A stretch of 64,000 bases of DNA from Agaribacillus aureus. Its GTDB lineage: Bacteria; Bacteroidota; Bacteroidia; Cytophagales; Cyclobacteriaceae. How positions within the stretch are numbered: the first letter of the stretch is position 1; each line of letters starts with the position of its first letter. Below the pieces are notes generated by a model. The model was not told the DNA's origin, did no database searches, and saw only the letters and a list, made by a program, of their open reading frames with translations. Both the position numbers and the translations under genes were made by a program. Location of the stretch: NCBI GenBank assembly GCA_030442055.1, contig JAUJEB010000014.1, forward strand, positions 62,001-126,000, given 5' to 3'. Below, piece after piece: positions 18,914-30,200 of this stretch.

Positions 18914-19909
18914 TTATGCGCTTAGTATTTGCTCAATTTTTTCAATTTCCTGGGTGGAAAATTCCAGGTTATCCAGTGAATTGACATTGTCCAATAACTG
19001 TTTTTCGCTGCTTACGCCCATCAGAACGGATGTTACACGCTGATCCTTGAGCAGCCAGGCAATGGCCATTTGCGCAAGGCTTTGCCCTCTCGATGTGGCC
19101 AATTCATTTAGTGCCTTCACTTTATCTATCTTCTCCGGCGTGATGCTGTCTTTTTGCAGGTACCCGGACTCCTTTGCCGCTCTCGAATCTTCCGGAATTC
19201 CGTGTAAGTATTTGTTGGTCAGCAGCCCTTGCTGCAGCGGCGAAAATACAATGCAGCCGGTGCCGCTACGCTCTAATTCTTCTAATAACCCTCCCTCTAT
19301 CCAACGGTCAAACATGCTGTAGTTTGGTTGATGAATAAAGCAGGGAGTACCCAATTCCTTCAGCACCTTAACGGCCTCTGCAGTTTGGTCCTTATCATAC
19401 ATTGAGATGCCGACATACAATGCTTTCCCCTGCCGGGCGATAAGGTCCAGGGCTCCCATCGTTTCCTCCACCGGGGTTTCCGGGTCCGGTCGATGATGAT
19501 AAAATATGTCTACGTACTCCAGCCCCATCCTTTTCAGACTTTGGTCCAGGCTTGCCACAAGGTATTTTTTGGATCCAAAATTGCCGTAAGGTCCCGGCCA
19601 CATATCCCAGCCCGCTTTGGAAGAAATAATCATCTCATCTCTGTAGGACTTAAAATCTTTTTTTAGTATTCGTCCAAAATTTTCCTCTGCTGACCCGTAA
19701 ACCGGTCCGTAATTATTAGCGAGGTCAAAGTGAGTGATGCCAAGGTCAAATGCCTTTCTTACAATTCCCCTGCCATTTTCAAAGTTATCGATCGAGCCAA
19801 AGTTATGCCAAAGACCCAGCGAGATGGCCGGTAACAATATACCACTCCTGCCACAACGGCGATACTGCATTGAATCATATCTTTTAACATCGGCTTTGTA
19901 ATTTTCCAT
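18914..19909 (-). CDS. Aldo/keto reductase (YghZ/MgrA-like)
   Basis: NADPH-dependent oxidoreductase of the AKR TIM-barrel fold, 331 residues. The catalytic tetrad is visible: Asp62 and Tyr67 (FDLANNYG), Lys98 (SSKAG) and His139 (FYHHRPD). The N-terminus and the GWDMWPGPYG loop resemble the E. coli YghZ L-glyceraldehyde-3-phosphate reductase group, which detoxifies aldehydes such as methylglyoxal. It lies 37 bases downstream of the gluconate-permease gene on the same strand, so sugar-acid or sugar-aldehyde metabolism is plausible. Exact substrate is open. Confidence 0.9.
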   Translation of the reverse strand: MENYKADVKRYDSMQYRRCGRSGILLPAISLGLWHNFGSIDNFENGRGIVRKAFDLGITHFDLANNYGPVYGSAEENFGRILKKDFKSYRDEMIISSKAGWDMWPGPYGNFGSKKYLVASLDQSLKRMGLEYVDIFYHHRPDPETPVEETMGALDLIARQGKALYVGISMYDKDQTAEAVKVLKELGTPCFIHQPNYSMFDRWIEGGLLEELERSGTGCIVFSPLQQGLLTNKYLHGIPEDSRAAKESGYLQKDSITPEKIDKVKALNELATSRGQSLAQMAIAWLLKDQRVTSVLMGVSSEKQLLDNVNSLDNLEFSTQEIEKIEQILSA

Positions 19910-19946
19910 TTGACTGCTATTTTATAAAAAGATGATCTGTTTGAAT

Positions 19947-21266
19947 TTAATTGATAATCAGGTTTAATATTAACACACCTATCAGCCCCATAACGGAAAC
20001 GGTAGTTTCCATGACGGTCCAGGTGGACAAAGTCTCTTTGATACTTAGGTTAAAATATTCTTTAAAAAGCCAGAAGCCACTATCATTCACATGCGACAAC
20101 ATAAGGCTGCCCGAGCCAACTGCCAGTACCATGAGTTCGGGCGAAACATCCAGACTTTCTACCAGCGGCATGGCAATACCGGCAGAGGTAAGTCCGGCCA
20201 CGGTGGCAGACCCCACACAAACCCTGATCACCGCTGCAATCAGCCAGGCTAAAAAGAGTGGTGACATATTGGATTCTTTCATCAATCCGGCAATGTAATC
20301 GCTTACACCGCTTTCTATAAGTACCTGCTTAAAGGCACCGGCGCCGGCGATGATCAGCAACACCATCGTAATGCCTGAAACGCCTTTTGTTATTGAATTC
20401 ATCAGCTCGCCCATTTTGTGCCCATTTCTGATTCCCAGAAAATAAATGGCGGCCAAAACAGCGATCAACATGGCGATGGAAGGGTTTCCTAACACATTGG
20501 CAATGACAAGTATCGGGTGATCCCCTTCAAACCATAAATTGGCTAGTGCTGAAAAGCCAATTAAAATTACCGGCGATAATGCCACTACAAGACTAACACC
20601 TAAGGAAGGTGTTTTTTGACCGGCTACAGTTTCGGTTCCTATAAACTCTTTTAAGGGTTGAGGATCATACTTTTTAAAGTACCCCGACAATAAAGGTCCG
20701 GCTACCAGGATAGCGGGTATCGCCACTATAATCCCATAAATTAGCGTAGTACCCATATCGGCCTGAAACATATCTACGATGGCTGTTGGGGCGGGGTGAG
20801 GTGGTAGATATCCATGCGTTACAGACAAAGAAGCAAGCATCGGAATACCCACGTATAACAATGGTAATTTTGTGCTGGCCGCCATGGTAAATACCAACGG
20901 TACAAGGATTACAAAACCCACGGAATAAAACATCGGAATGCCCACAACAAATCCTGTTACCATCAGGGCGAACTGAATATTCTTAATTCCAAAGGCATCG
21001 ACCAGCCCCGTTGTAATCCGGTAAGCTGCCCCGCTATCTGCCACCAGCTTACCCAGCATAGCTCCAAATCCAAGAATAATAATCAGGGAACTCATAATAT
21101 TGCCAATACCACTTTTGATGGCGTCAACAGTAGCAATAACAGGAAGCCCCTCGCTGATGCCAACAAGCAGGGAAACGATAACAAATGCAATGAAAGCATT
21201 TAATTTAAATACCACTATCAATATCAGCAGGAGAACGATACCGAGGAGAACGATGATTAGTGGCAT
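19947..21266 (-). CDS. GntP family gluconate:H+ symporter
   Basis: 439 residues with about 12 membrane segments. Family features include the N-terminal IIVLLGIVLLLILIVVFKLN helix, GGxLGKLVADSGAA-like signature (GAMLGKLVADSGAAYRI at about 64-80), YLPPHPAPTAIVDMF at about 153-167, and the C-terminal SHVNDSGFWLFKEYF. Members import gluconate or related sugar acids with protons. No gluconokinase is visible nearby; the downstream aldo/keto reductase is the only likely partner. The function is firm at family level; the true ligand could be another aldonate or a glycerate-type acid. Confidence 0.92.
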   Translation of the reverse strand: MPLIIVLLGIVLLLILIVVFKLNAFIAFVIVSLLVGISEGLPVIATVDAIKSGIGNIMSSLIIILGFGAMLGKLVADSGAAYRITTGLVDAFGIKNIQFALMVTGFVVGIPMFYSVGFVILVPLVFTMAASTKLPLLYVGIPMLASLSVTHGYLPPHPAPTAIVDMFQADMGTTLIYGIIVAIPAILVAGPLLSGYFKKYDPQPLKEFIGTETVAGQKTPSLGVSLVVALSPVILIGFSALANLWFEGDHPILVIANVLGNPSIAMLIAVLAAIYFLGIRNGHKMGELMNSITKGVSGITMVLLIIAGAGAFKQVLIESGVSDYIAGLMKESNMSPLFLAWLIAAVIRVCVGSATVAGLTSAGIAMPLVESLDVSPELMVLAVGSGSLMLSHVNDSGFWLFKEYFNLSIKETLSTWTVMETTVSVMGLIGVLILNLIIN

Positions 21267-21589
21267 AAAATATTGTTGAAGGAAAAACAGAAATTTGGCT
21301 AAAAAAGCATCAATAATTCAATTTTCAAAATAAAGTATCAAAAAGTTGTGAACTTAATATTCTTTATCTTAACCAAATTTACTAAATCCGCTCACGACCT
21401 AATCGCCTAACAAAACCATAACAAATAGCAATGCAAACCAGCCAATCGGTTGATTTGGCTAATTTGCATACTTGTCATAGCTGCAATAAAGTCAATTATC
21501 ACAGCGCTTTCGAATGAAAAAGTTATGGCAGTACGGCTGTTGAAAATCCTATTGGCCGTACATGCCAGGTTTTATAGCCGCCTTCTCGC
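21267..21589. other. Intergenic region upstream of gntP
   Basis: Roughly 320 bases between the TonB-type receptor stop and the gntP start, both on the minus strand. It contains the 39-bp imperfect palindrome at 21431-21469 and otherwise A/T-rich DNA with no gene. A TAAATTTG box (minus strand, 21381 to 21374) fits a -7 element, but I see no matching -33 element at the expected distance. Confidence 0.4.
21431..21469. promoter_or_regulatory. 39-bp imperfect palindrome between receptor and gntP genes
   Basis: ATGCAAA-cc-AGCCAA, spacer TCGGTTGAT, TTGGCT-aa-TTTGCAT: 13 of 15 arm positions are symmetric. It lies about 165 bases upstream of gntP and about 120 bases after the receptor stop. There is no T run, so an operator or a processed hairpin is more likely than an intrinsic terminator. 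Confidence 0.45.
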
Positions 21590-24022
21590 CTACGCTCCTT
21601 CCTTTATTCTTTTAGACTCCTCCTCCATACCGGTTTTGCGCTTTCTTGAGGCTTTCACCTGTTGATTGCCCAGCTGGTAGGTAAATCCCAGCCTCAATCT
21701 CCTGGAATCAAATCCGCCATTTCCATCGATCCTTAATCCGCCATAATCACTATATCCGGACCATTCCTGGGTTTTGAAAATATCGCTCACACCAATCCTT
21801 AACTGTGCCCTGTCCTGCCAGATCGACTTCTTCACACCCAAATCCAGGCTCCACATACTCTCTGTAACGAACGTGCCGCCCCAGATCCCAGGCGAGTTAT
21901 ACCAGCCGGAAAGCTCCAGTTTAAAACCTTTGGGTAGGATAAAATTATTTTGTAAATAGATGTTGTAGGCCGTGGCATCAAGGTCAATTTCAACTCCCTC
22001 GAAATTGGCGTCATAGGTAGCGTGGTATAAATTAAAGTTACCAAATGCACTCCACCACTTGGCGATATCAAAGGGATAACTGACATTAATACTTATATTG
22101 GTAGCATCAGCTATATTCCGTTGTTCCAGCAAACTTCCCAAAGTACCGGTAGTATCGGTAACCTGGGCAAAAAAGTCATTGGTGATGCTGTAAGCCAGCG
22201 TGGTATTTAGTTTGTATTTATGGGTATGTGTCACCTGTACACTGTGTGTATACTGGGGGTTTAGAAATGGGTTTCCCCTGGAAAAAGTCAGCTCATCTAG
22301 TTTGAATTCAAAGGGATTCAGATCCTGGTAGCTCGGCCGGTCAATGCGCCGGCTGTAATTGAAGCTGAACTTGTTGGACTGATCCATTTGATAGGTGAGC
22401 CCTCCACTAGGAAATAAATCTGTGTAGGACCGTTTAACACGATCGTTCTGATTTTCCTGTGAACTTTCCAGCCTACCATCCGATTCGGTATGCTCTACTC
22501 TCAACCCGGCATTAACGGAAAATTTGTCACTTAGTTTCCTGAAATAGCTGGCATAGGCGGCACTTACTTTTTCTTTATAGCTAAAGGCGTTACTCCTGGT
22601 TAAATCCTTGACCCGCTCGTCCGCAACAATGTTAAAAAAGTCAAAATCATTGTCAGTATTGACATTAGAATATTTAAAGCCGGCGGAAAGTCTGCCTTCT
22701 GCCAGGTTGGTCTCGTAATCGCCTTTCAGCGTTTTGATATCAATCCTGGTCAATTGATCATTTGCAAAGTTTCTTTCTAATCGAACCACCTCTCCATTAG
22801 GATCAAAATATTGATTGGGTTGATATGCATTGCCATCATTCCAGAAATAACCGTAATCGGCGTCCAGATTAAAACTATTTCCTTTTCCACCTTTGTACTG
22901 ATAGTTAAAGTTCAGATTGACATTATCGGTTTCAAAACCACGGATATTGTCAGCCCGGAGAATTTCGGACACGTCTCCTGTCTGTAAATCTCCAATGGGT
23001 GTCGATGACATGTTATTCACAGACCGGTTGGTAATACTTCCATTGGCCACAATGCCAATGGTATGTTTTTTATCGATAAAATAATCGACCCCGCCCCTGA
23101 AATTATGGCCGCTATTATCGTTGGTTATTGTGCCTTGCTGATTGAGAAAATTACCGTTCAATTGTTTGTTAAGTCGAACAAACTCCTCCCCTTCGTTATC
23201 GTACCAGGAATAATTGCCAAAAAAATTTGTGGTTTTATTACGGTAGTTAAAGTTCAACGCTGATTGATAGTTTTCCCTGATGCCGGTACTGTAATTTCCG
23301 GACAAGGTAGCATTCATACCAAGGTTCTTATCTCTTTTTAACTTGATATCAATGATCCCCGCATTACCTTCAGCGTCGTATTTGGCAGAGGGATTGGTGA
23401 TAATCTCGATGGATTCAATCTGATCCGATTGCATACTTCGCAGCATGGCCACCAGATCTTCACCCCGCAGTGGCGAAGGTTTACCATCGATGTAGATGCG
23501 AACACCATTTTTTCCTTGTAAAATGATGTTGTCGTTATTGTCGATAACTACGCCAGGCGCCTTCCTCAATAGCTCCATACCGTCATTTCCGGAGGCGTTA
23601 ACACTGCTTGCCACATTAAAAACGGTCTTATTTGGCTGTACATCAACCAATGGCTTGGAGGCGGTGATCTGTACGCCTTCGAGTTCCTTCACATCTGCCT
23701 GAACGGTAATGTCCGGCACTTCCAGGTGCTGTCCGGATTCCAGCCTCATGGGTTCAGTCAAATAGGATCGATACTGTAAATCCCGAATACCAACCCTGTA
23801 GGAGCCGGCTTCCAGACCGGCAAAGTGATAGTAACCATCTTCTCCGGTCACATTAGCTTTGACGAGAACGGAATCCCCATCCAATAAAATAACCGTAGCA
23901 AAAGGAACGATCTCCCCCTCGGGCGTGAGTAGTTTCCCCTTGATACTTGCGTCTTGTGATTGTGAGAAGCCCGATGCCACAAAAAAGGACAGCATAAGGC
24001 CAAAAAGTAAGTTTTTTTTCAT
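21590..24022 (-). CDS. TonB-dependent receptor / outer-membrane beta-barrel family protein
   Basis: 810 residues from the ATG at 24022 (an in-frame TTG at 24040 is less likely). Signal peptide (about 1-21), a carboxypeptidase-regulatory-like domain (about 25-105, DASIKGKLLTPEGEIVPFATV), a plug (about 110-215, GMELLRKAPGVVIDNNDNI, RIYIDGKPSPLRG) and an OMP_b-brl_3 type barrel. Members of this group usually lack a SusD partner. The C-terminal tail after the last strand is charged (KASRKRKTGMEEESKR), which is unusual because barrels normally end in a hydrophobic strand; a few residues after the final strand seem to be an extension. Substrate unknown. Confidence 0.92.
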   Translation of the reverse strand: MKKNLLFGLMLSFFVASGFSQSQDASIKGKLLTPEGEIVPFATVILLDGDSVLVKANVTGEDGYYHFAGLEAGSYRVGIRDLQYRSYLTEPMRLESGQHLEVPDITVQADVKELEGVQITASKPLVDVQPNKTVFNVASSVNASGNDGMELLRKAPGVVIDNNDNIILQGKNGVRIYIDGKPSPLRGEDLVAMLRSMQSDQIESIEIITNPSAKYDAEGNAGIIDIKLKRDKNLGMNATLSGNYSTGIRENYQSALNFNYRNKTTNFFGNYSWYDNEGEEFVRLNKQLNGNFLNQQGTITNDNSGHNFRGGVDYFIDKKHTIGIVANGSITNRSVNNMSSTPIGDLQTGDVSEILRADNIRGFETDNVNLNFNYQYKGGKGNSFNLDADYGYFWNDGNAYQPNQYFDPNGEVVRLERNFANDQLTRIDIKTLKGDYETNLAEGRLSAGFKYSNVNTDNDFDFFNIVADERVKDLTRSNAFSYKEKVSAAYASYFRKLSDKFSVNAGLRVEHTESDGRLESSQENQNDRVKRSYTDLFPSGGLTYQMDQSNKFSFNYSRRIDRPSYQDLNPFEFKLDELTFSRGNPFLNPQYTHSVQVTHTHKYKLNTTLAYSITNDFFAQVTDTTGTLGSLLEQRNIADATNISINVSYPFDIAKWWSAFGNFNLYHATYDANFEGVEIDLDATAYNIYLQNNFILPKGFKLELSGWYNSPGIWGGTFVTESMWSLDLGVKKSIWQDRAQLRIGVSDIFKTQEWSGYSDYGGLRIDGNGGFDSRRLRLGFTYQLGNQQVKASRKRKTGMEEESKRIKEGA

Positions 24023-24259
24023 TTTATCTTGAGTTTTCAACTACATTTATCAACGACTGTGCCGGATACCTGCCAGATTTATCTGATGGCCATATAATAT
24101 TTTAAGCGGCATTATTTTCATTTAAACCCGTTTTGCACAGTGGGCAGGCTGTTCATTTATGAACGCTACGTACAATTATGTGATCGTTAATTATTGAGAA
24201 AAGCAACAAAGGGCATGAATTTTGAAATCTGCTTATTCGGTAAATTAGGGATTGAGAAT

Positions 24260-24841
24260 ATGGCAAGAGTAAAGATTTTTCTGTTCACATGTATACAATT
24301 GGCAATGACCTCGGGTGTCGCCGCTCAAGAGGCCAGACAAGCGGTTGATTTCACGGTATATCAGAAGTGGCAAAAATTCGATCCACTGGACTGGGAAGAC
24401 TTCAAAGGGGCAAAACCGGACGAATACCAGGGCGACGCCGGCTCCGTGGTCAAAATAAAAGCCATCCCATTTATTGTCAAGAAAAAAATTCAATACAAGG
24501 TATATGCGCTTTTTAACAGAAAAAAATCATGGGCGCAAAAACGGTCCTCGAAATTATTAAAACACGAGCAATTACATTTCGATATAGCCGAATTATACGC
24601 GCGAAAAATCCGAAAGAAAATTGCCTGGCTTTCCAATGCCGGAGAAGATGATTTAAAGGTTTACAATCGCGAAATAGAAACATTAATGCAGGAAAGTAAT
24701 GATTTTGATCGCCTTTACGACGCGAAGACGCTTCACGGCGCTTTGCTCCGGCAACAGCTGGTGTGGGAAGAAAAGGTGAGCAGATCTCTCCGCGATCTGG
24801 AAGGTTTTAAAGAGAAAAAAAATATTATAAGAAGAAAATAA
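24260..24841 (+). CDS. DUF922-type secreted protein with HExxH motif (putative Zn-dependent protease)
   Basis: 193 residues from the ATG at 24260, chosen because it opens a clean signal peptide (MARVKIFLFTCIQLAMTSGVAAQ); an upstream TTG at 24194 would bury it. The mature part has the DUF922 pattern: PLDWEDFKGAKP near the start, then KHEQLHFDIAELYARKIRK (His102-Glu-x-x-His106), the HExxH zinc-binding helix of metalloproteases. Periplasmic or surface location expected. Monocistronic by position, between an oppositely oriented receptor gene and a histidine kinase. Protease activity is predicted only. Confidence 0.8.
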   Translation: MARVKIFLFTCIQLAMTSGVAAQEARQAVDFTVYQKWQKFDPLDWEDFKGAKPDEYQGDAGSVVKIKAIPFIVKKKIQYKVYALFNRKKSWAQKRSSKLLKHEQLHFDIAELYARKIRKKIAWLSNAGEDDLKVYNREIETLMQESNDFDRLYDAKTLHGALLRQQLVWEEKVSRSLRDLEGFKEKKNIIRRK

Positions 24842-25046
24842 TGTGGCTTTAGGTATTTGATCAAATTACCTTTAATCGCTAAACCTATTTTAAAGGCACT
24901 TGGCAGAAAATAAGCTTCAATTCAGCGAAAAAATTATATTTTTTATTGATTTCATCTTATGTTTAATCCGATGTTAATGGCATTTTTGAAGGGTAGATTT
25001 TTTTGATTTGATTGCTATTATCATTCCAGTGGGTTCCCTAGAAAAA

Positions 25047-27143
25047 ATGAATTGCATCAAATCATCAATAATATTTCTAGTTTTTAAATTGCTGTATGTC
25101 AGTGCCCTGGCTGATACTACCCACGTCGCCCAGCCAGGAATTATCAATTTAAATTCCCGGCAGTTGAGCAAAACAAAAAAAATTCCCCTGGAAGGATCCT
25201 GGGAGTTTTACTGGAAACAATTGTTGACGCCGGAAGATTTCAGAAAGGCGGATAGCCCCTCCCCAAAAACCTTTGCCCATATTCCAGGCCTGTGGCAAGA
25301 GATGGCTACCGATGATAATGATCTGAACAACATCGGTTATGCGACTTATAGAATACGCGTTGTAACACCGCCCGTTAGGGATTTACTGGGCATCAAATTT
25401 CCACAATTCTATTCCAGCTCTAAGATATGGATTGATAGTTTACTTGTTTCGACGTGCGGCGAGGTGGGTGACTCCAAAAATAACACTATTCACAAAAGGA
25501 TAAGTGAGACCATATTTTTTAAACCCAACGAGAGTGGCATTACCGAAATCATTATTCAGATCGCCAATTTTTACCATAAAAACGGCGGCATCAATGACCC
25601 GCCCGTGATAGGATACCTGAATGTCATGCTTGATGACAGAAAAAAGAGTGTCATTGCGGAAACAGTACTTTCATCCAGCTTGATTTGTATGGGGCTGGCA
25701 TTTTTATTCTTATACGGCCATTGGCGAAAGGATACTGCTGTGCTGTATTTTGCATTGTTTTGCCTTTTTTGGGCTTACCGCGGCATCAGCCAGAACTACG
25801 CCCCCCTGGTAGACATGATTCCCTCTTTAAATTGGGCACTCAATGCGAAGCTGGAATATGTAGCCATGTACCTGGGCTCACTGGCCGGAAGCCTGTATTT
25901 TAATAAAATTTATGCCAAAAACTCCCACCCGAAATACAGCACTGTTATTTCCTTAGCTATCATCGCTTTTATGGTAGTCACCCTGTTTTCTCCCGATACG
26001 GTATTTACCAACTATCTGATCCCATTTTTTATGTTGATGTTATTGAATTTAATTTATGTCATCTTCATTGTGGTCAAGTCAATAATAGACAAAAACGCCT
26101 CCTCCGTTTACGCTATTACAGGCATTTTTCTTGGGGTAATCGTTTTTACCCTGCATATGTTTGTATTTTATAATCAAAGGGATAGCTTCCTCATATACAT
26201 TTATCTTGGCTACCTGGGCTTTTTCTTTCTTAGTGCTACTTTACTGGCTGTCAGGTTTTCACACGGTTTTTTTAAACTTGAAAAATTACAGCTGCAAACA
26301 CATGAACAAAAAGAAGAGCTGAAAACCCAGGCAGACCAGCTTACAGAGGTAAACGACCAAATTGTACATCAGCAGCAATTGTTGAGGGAAAAAAACCTGG
26401 AAATTATTTCCATTAACCAGAACCTTGAAAACATTGTACACGAGAGAACTTCCAAACTGGAAAAGACGCACCAGGAATTGGACACCTTTTTATATCGCGC
26501 CTCACACGACTTAAGACGGCCTATAAGCAGTATACTGGGCATTGATCAACTGGCTCGCTTGACGATCAAAGAGTCCGGAAGCCTTCAGCTCTTCGAAATG
26601 ATCAATAAAATCGTGAGAAGAATGGATGTGATGTTAAAAAAATTTATTTGCATCAGTGAAATCTACAATCACAAGTTGCAATTCTCCGATATCTCAATGA
26701 CTACGCTGGAGGAAACTATCAGACACCGTGTCAATTATTACGCGAAAAAACATAAAATAATAAACTATCGCCTGGATCTTCAAGGTCCGAAATCCATTCA
26801 TTCCGATTACTTCATTATTGATACCATTGTAACACACTTAATTGAAAACTCCTTTATGTTTTCCAATAAAAGCGATGAGGAAGAGCTGGTAATTGACATT
26901 AATTTTCTCGACACGGGAGATCTTCAGCAACTTTTCTACAGCGACAACGGCCCGGGGATCAGCAAAGATCAATTGAAAAATATTTTTGATATGTATTTCA
27001 TTGGCAGCCTGAAATCCGGAGGGCATGGTTTAGGGTTGTATGTAGTCAAAAAAGCAGCGGAGCTATTAGGTGAAGAAATAGCCGTGGAAAGCGATGACCA
27101 TAAAGGCACCACCTTTCACATGATTTTAAACAAAAAGGGTTAA
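25047..27143 (+). CDS. 7TMR-DISM family sensor histidine kinase
   Basis: 698 residues from the ATG at 25047 (an upstream TTG would precede the signal peptide). Signal peptide, a periplasmic galactose-binding-like 7TMR-DISMED domain (about 30-190, EGSWEFYWKQLLTPEDF), seven membrane helices (about 205-405), a coiled-coil linker, a HisKA-like domain with His487 in RASHDLRRP, and an HATPase with DNGPGIS and GGHGLGLYVV. No receiver is fused and no response regulator gene adjoins, so it is an orphan kinase. The His box has Arg-Arg in place of the usual Arg-Thr, common in the HWE/PAS-light Bacteroidota kinases. Ligand unknown, probably a soluble carbohydrate-like molecule or cell-wall fragment by family analogy. 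Confidence 0.93.
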   Translation: MNCIKSSIIFLVFKLLYVSALADTTHVAQPGIINLNSRQLSKTKKIPLEGSWEFYWKQLLTPEDFRKADSPSPKTFAHIPGLWQEMATDDNDLNNIGYATYRIRVVTPPVRDLLGIKFPQFYSSSKIWIDSLLVSTCGEVGDSKNNTIHKRISETIFFKPNESGITEIIIQIANFYHKNGGINDPPVIGYLNVMLDDRKKSVIAETVLSSSLICMGLAFLFLYGHWRKDTAVLYFALFCLFWAYRGISQNYAPLVDMIPSLNWALNAKLEYVAMYLGSLAGSLYFNKIYAKNSHPKYSTVISLAIIAFMVVTLFSPDTVFTNYLIPFFMLMLLNLIYVIFIVVKSIIDKNASSVYAITGIFLGVIVFTLHMFVFYNQRDSFLIYIYLGYLGFFFLSATLLAVRFSHGFFKLEKLQLQTHEQKEELKTQADQLTEVNDQIVHQQQLLREKNLEIISINQNLENIVHERTSKLEKTHQELDTFLYRASHDLRRPISSILGIDQLARLTIKESGSLQLFEMINKIVRRMDVMLKKFICISEIYNHKLQFSDISMTTLEETIRHRVNYYAKKHKIINYRLDLQGPKSIHSDYFIIDTIVTHLIENSFMFSNKSDEEELVIDINFLDTGDLQQLFYSDNGPGISKDQLKNIFDMYFIGSLKSGGHGLGLYVVKKAAELLGEEIAVESDDHKGTTFHMILNKKG

Positions 27144-27233
27144 AAGTTTGTGAGTGCCCGCAGCCGTTATTCTGTAGAGGTCTTGATAAGTACTTTTAGC
27201 CGCTCAGTACATCATTAATGCCGGAATTATTCC

Positions 27234-27241
27234 TATTTTTG
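27234..27241 (+). promoter_or_regulatory. -7 element upstream of the metallophosphoesterase-barrel gene
   Basis: TATTTTTG matches TAnnTTTG exactly and sits 23 bases before the ATG at 27265. I see no good -33 element at the expected 19-20 base distance. Confidence 0.35.
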
Positions 27242-27264
27242 CTCCCTAAATTCTAAGCGTAAAT

Positions 27265-30200
27265 ATGGCGGGTTTTCAGCGTTTTATTTGGTTTTTGGCA
27301 AACCTTTGTTTTTTCCATCTAAGTGCAGCACAAACGCTCCCCGCAACAACCTCTACTTCTCTACATACCGACAGCTTATCCCCGGTCTATACGCTATACC
27401 TCGTTGGGGATGCCGGAAAGTACTTTAAAAATGGGAAAAACCCTGTCTTAACTCTTTTGTCAAAGCAGCTGGCTACAGAAAATAAAGAAAGCGGGGTTAT
27501 TTTTTTGGGGGACAACATTTATCCCAAAGGGCTTCCGGATAAAGGCCAGGCTTCGCGAGGCGAAGCGGAAACCATCATATCCCGCCAATTGGAAGTAACC
27601 AAATCATATCCGGGTAGTACCTTTGTGATCCCAGGGAATCACGATTGGAAAAAGGGGAAGAGAGCCGGTTGGAAATATATTAACAACCAGGAAAAGTTTG
27701 TGGAGGCCCTGATGGATAGCACAGACGTGTTTTTTCCTGACAATGGGTGCCCGGGACCGGTGGAGATAAGCTTGAATGAGGAAATAACGCTGATTATTCT
27801 GGATACGCAATGGATCCTGCATCCCTGGGAAAAGCCAAAGGAAGATGAAGATTGCGGCGTCACTTCCAATGCCGACATTATGATACAAATTGACGATATC
27901 ATAAGAAGAAATAAGGGCAAAAAAATCGTCTTCGCAGCTCATCACCCGCTCTACAGTTACGGCATCCACGGAGGGATCAGCAATTTAAATAATCATCTGT
28001 TCCCATTGACAGCCTTAAACAAATCACTGTACATCCCATTGCCCGCTCTAGGCTCAATTTTTCCACTTTACCGGAAATGGATAGGGAATATCCAGGACAT
28101 CAGCCATCCAAAGTACAAAGCCATGAAAGCGGTGCTTACTAAACTTTTCGCCAAGCATCCAAACCTGATTTTTGTTTCAGGCCATGAACATTCCATGCAG
28201 TACATATTCAAGGATCGTGTGCATTATATTGTTAGCGGCTCTGGTTCCAAATCCACGCATGTAAAGAAAAAGGGTTACGCCCAGTTTGCCAATAGCAACC
28301 TGGGATTTGCCAAACTGCTATTTTACCAGTCCGGGCATACACAACTTGAAATATGGCAAATAGATGAAGAGGGTAATGAAAACAAAAGCTTTGAAAAACA
28401 CCTGTTCACAGAAAAATATAATCCTCCAACCGCCGAAGACTTCAGCGGCATCAGTTTTTCGGATAGCATCGTTACCGCTAATGCCAGCAACCAATATAAC
28501 ACCAAAAATCCGGGTTTATTTGGCCAAAACTACAGGAGCGCCTGGCGCACCAAAATAGCGGTGCCGGTATTTGACATCGGCCAGGAAAAAGGGGGATTGA
28601 TTCCGATCAAAAGAGGCGGTGGCCAGCAAACAAAATCCCTGAGGCTACAGGCTTCGGACGGCAAACAATATGTTTTAAGGTCCGTCGAAAAATACACTGA
28701 AAAAGTAGTGCCGGAAGCCTTGAGGGGCACCATTGCCGCCGACATTGTCCAGGATCAAATATCAGCCTCTCATCCCTACGGAGCGCTGGTGATACCGCCG
28801 CTGGCCGAGGCTGCAGGCATTTATCATACCAATCCTCAGGCCGTATTCATGCCCAATGATCCCAGGCTTGGAAAATATAGTGAGTTGTTTGCCAACGGTC
28901 TTTTCCTTTTTGAAGAACGTCCACATGATGACCAGTCCGACAGCCCCAATTTTGGCAACTCAAAAAAGATCTACAGCACCCACAAGATGCTCGATCAGCT
29001 TTACAAGGATAACAACAAATACGTAGATCAATTGTGGACCCTCAAATCGCGATTGTTCGATATGCTGATTGGAGATTGGGACCGGCATGACGACCAATGG
29101 AGATGGGCGAGTTTTGAAGAGGGCAAGAGAAAGTTCTTCCGGCCTATTCCCCGGGACCGGGACCAGGCATTCTTTGTAAACCAGGGACTGTTTATGAGAT
29201 TTGCGAAAAAGAAGTGGGCCCTGCCTAAATTTCAGGGGTTTGATTATGACTACAAATATGTGCCGGGTTTTAACTTTAACGCCCGCTACTTCGATCGGGA
29301 TTTCCTGACCGAGCCATCCCTGCAGGATTGGATTAAAATAGCCGATACGCTGCAAAAGAAACTTACCGACAGCGTCATTGAAAATGCTATCAAAATATGG
29401 CCGAGGCCTATTTATGACTTAAATGGAGATGAGGTTATTGCCAAGCTGAAATCTCAACGGGACAATCTAAAGGACTATGCCAAAAGGCAATATCTTTTTT
29501 TGGCCCGTACGGTAAGTGTACGGGGCAGTAACAAAAATGAATACTTCCGAGTGGAACGCCTGAACGACCGGGAGACGCGGGTACGGATGTATAAAAAAAC
29601 ACGTAAAGACAGCACAGCCGAGAAGCTATATGACAGGGTTTTTAAAACGGATGAAACCAAAGAAATAAGGCTGTACGGACTGGCGGGAAAAGATCTATTT
29701 AAGATAGAGGGGCGGGTGCGTAAAGGTCCGATCGTTCGGATCATTGGCGGCGACAATAAAGATAAAATAATTGATATTTCCCACGTAAAAGGCGCCAGCA
29801 GAAAAAACAAAATATACGATAACCTGACAGGCAATACCCTTGAAGCCGGCCCTGAAACCCGCGATTTCAGAAGTGATGCGCCTGACATTAATTCCTATGA
29901 CAGAAAGGAATTTAAGTATGATAAATTGACGCCCCTGATTTATACGAATATTAACCGGGATGATGCCTTATTTCTTGGGGGTGGCCTCATATTTACCAAA
30001 CATGGATTTCGGAAGTATCCCTATAAAAGCAACCATTTCATTTTGGGAAGCTTTGCATTTGCTACCAATTCATTTGATATTAAATATCATGCGACCTTCA
30101 TGGAGTTGTTCGGTAAATGGAACCTGAAGTTTAACGCCGACTTATTCTCTCCTAACTATACGGACAATTTTTTCGGTTTTGGCAATGAAACCACTTTTAA

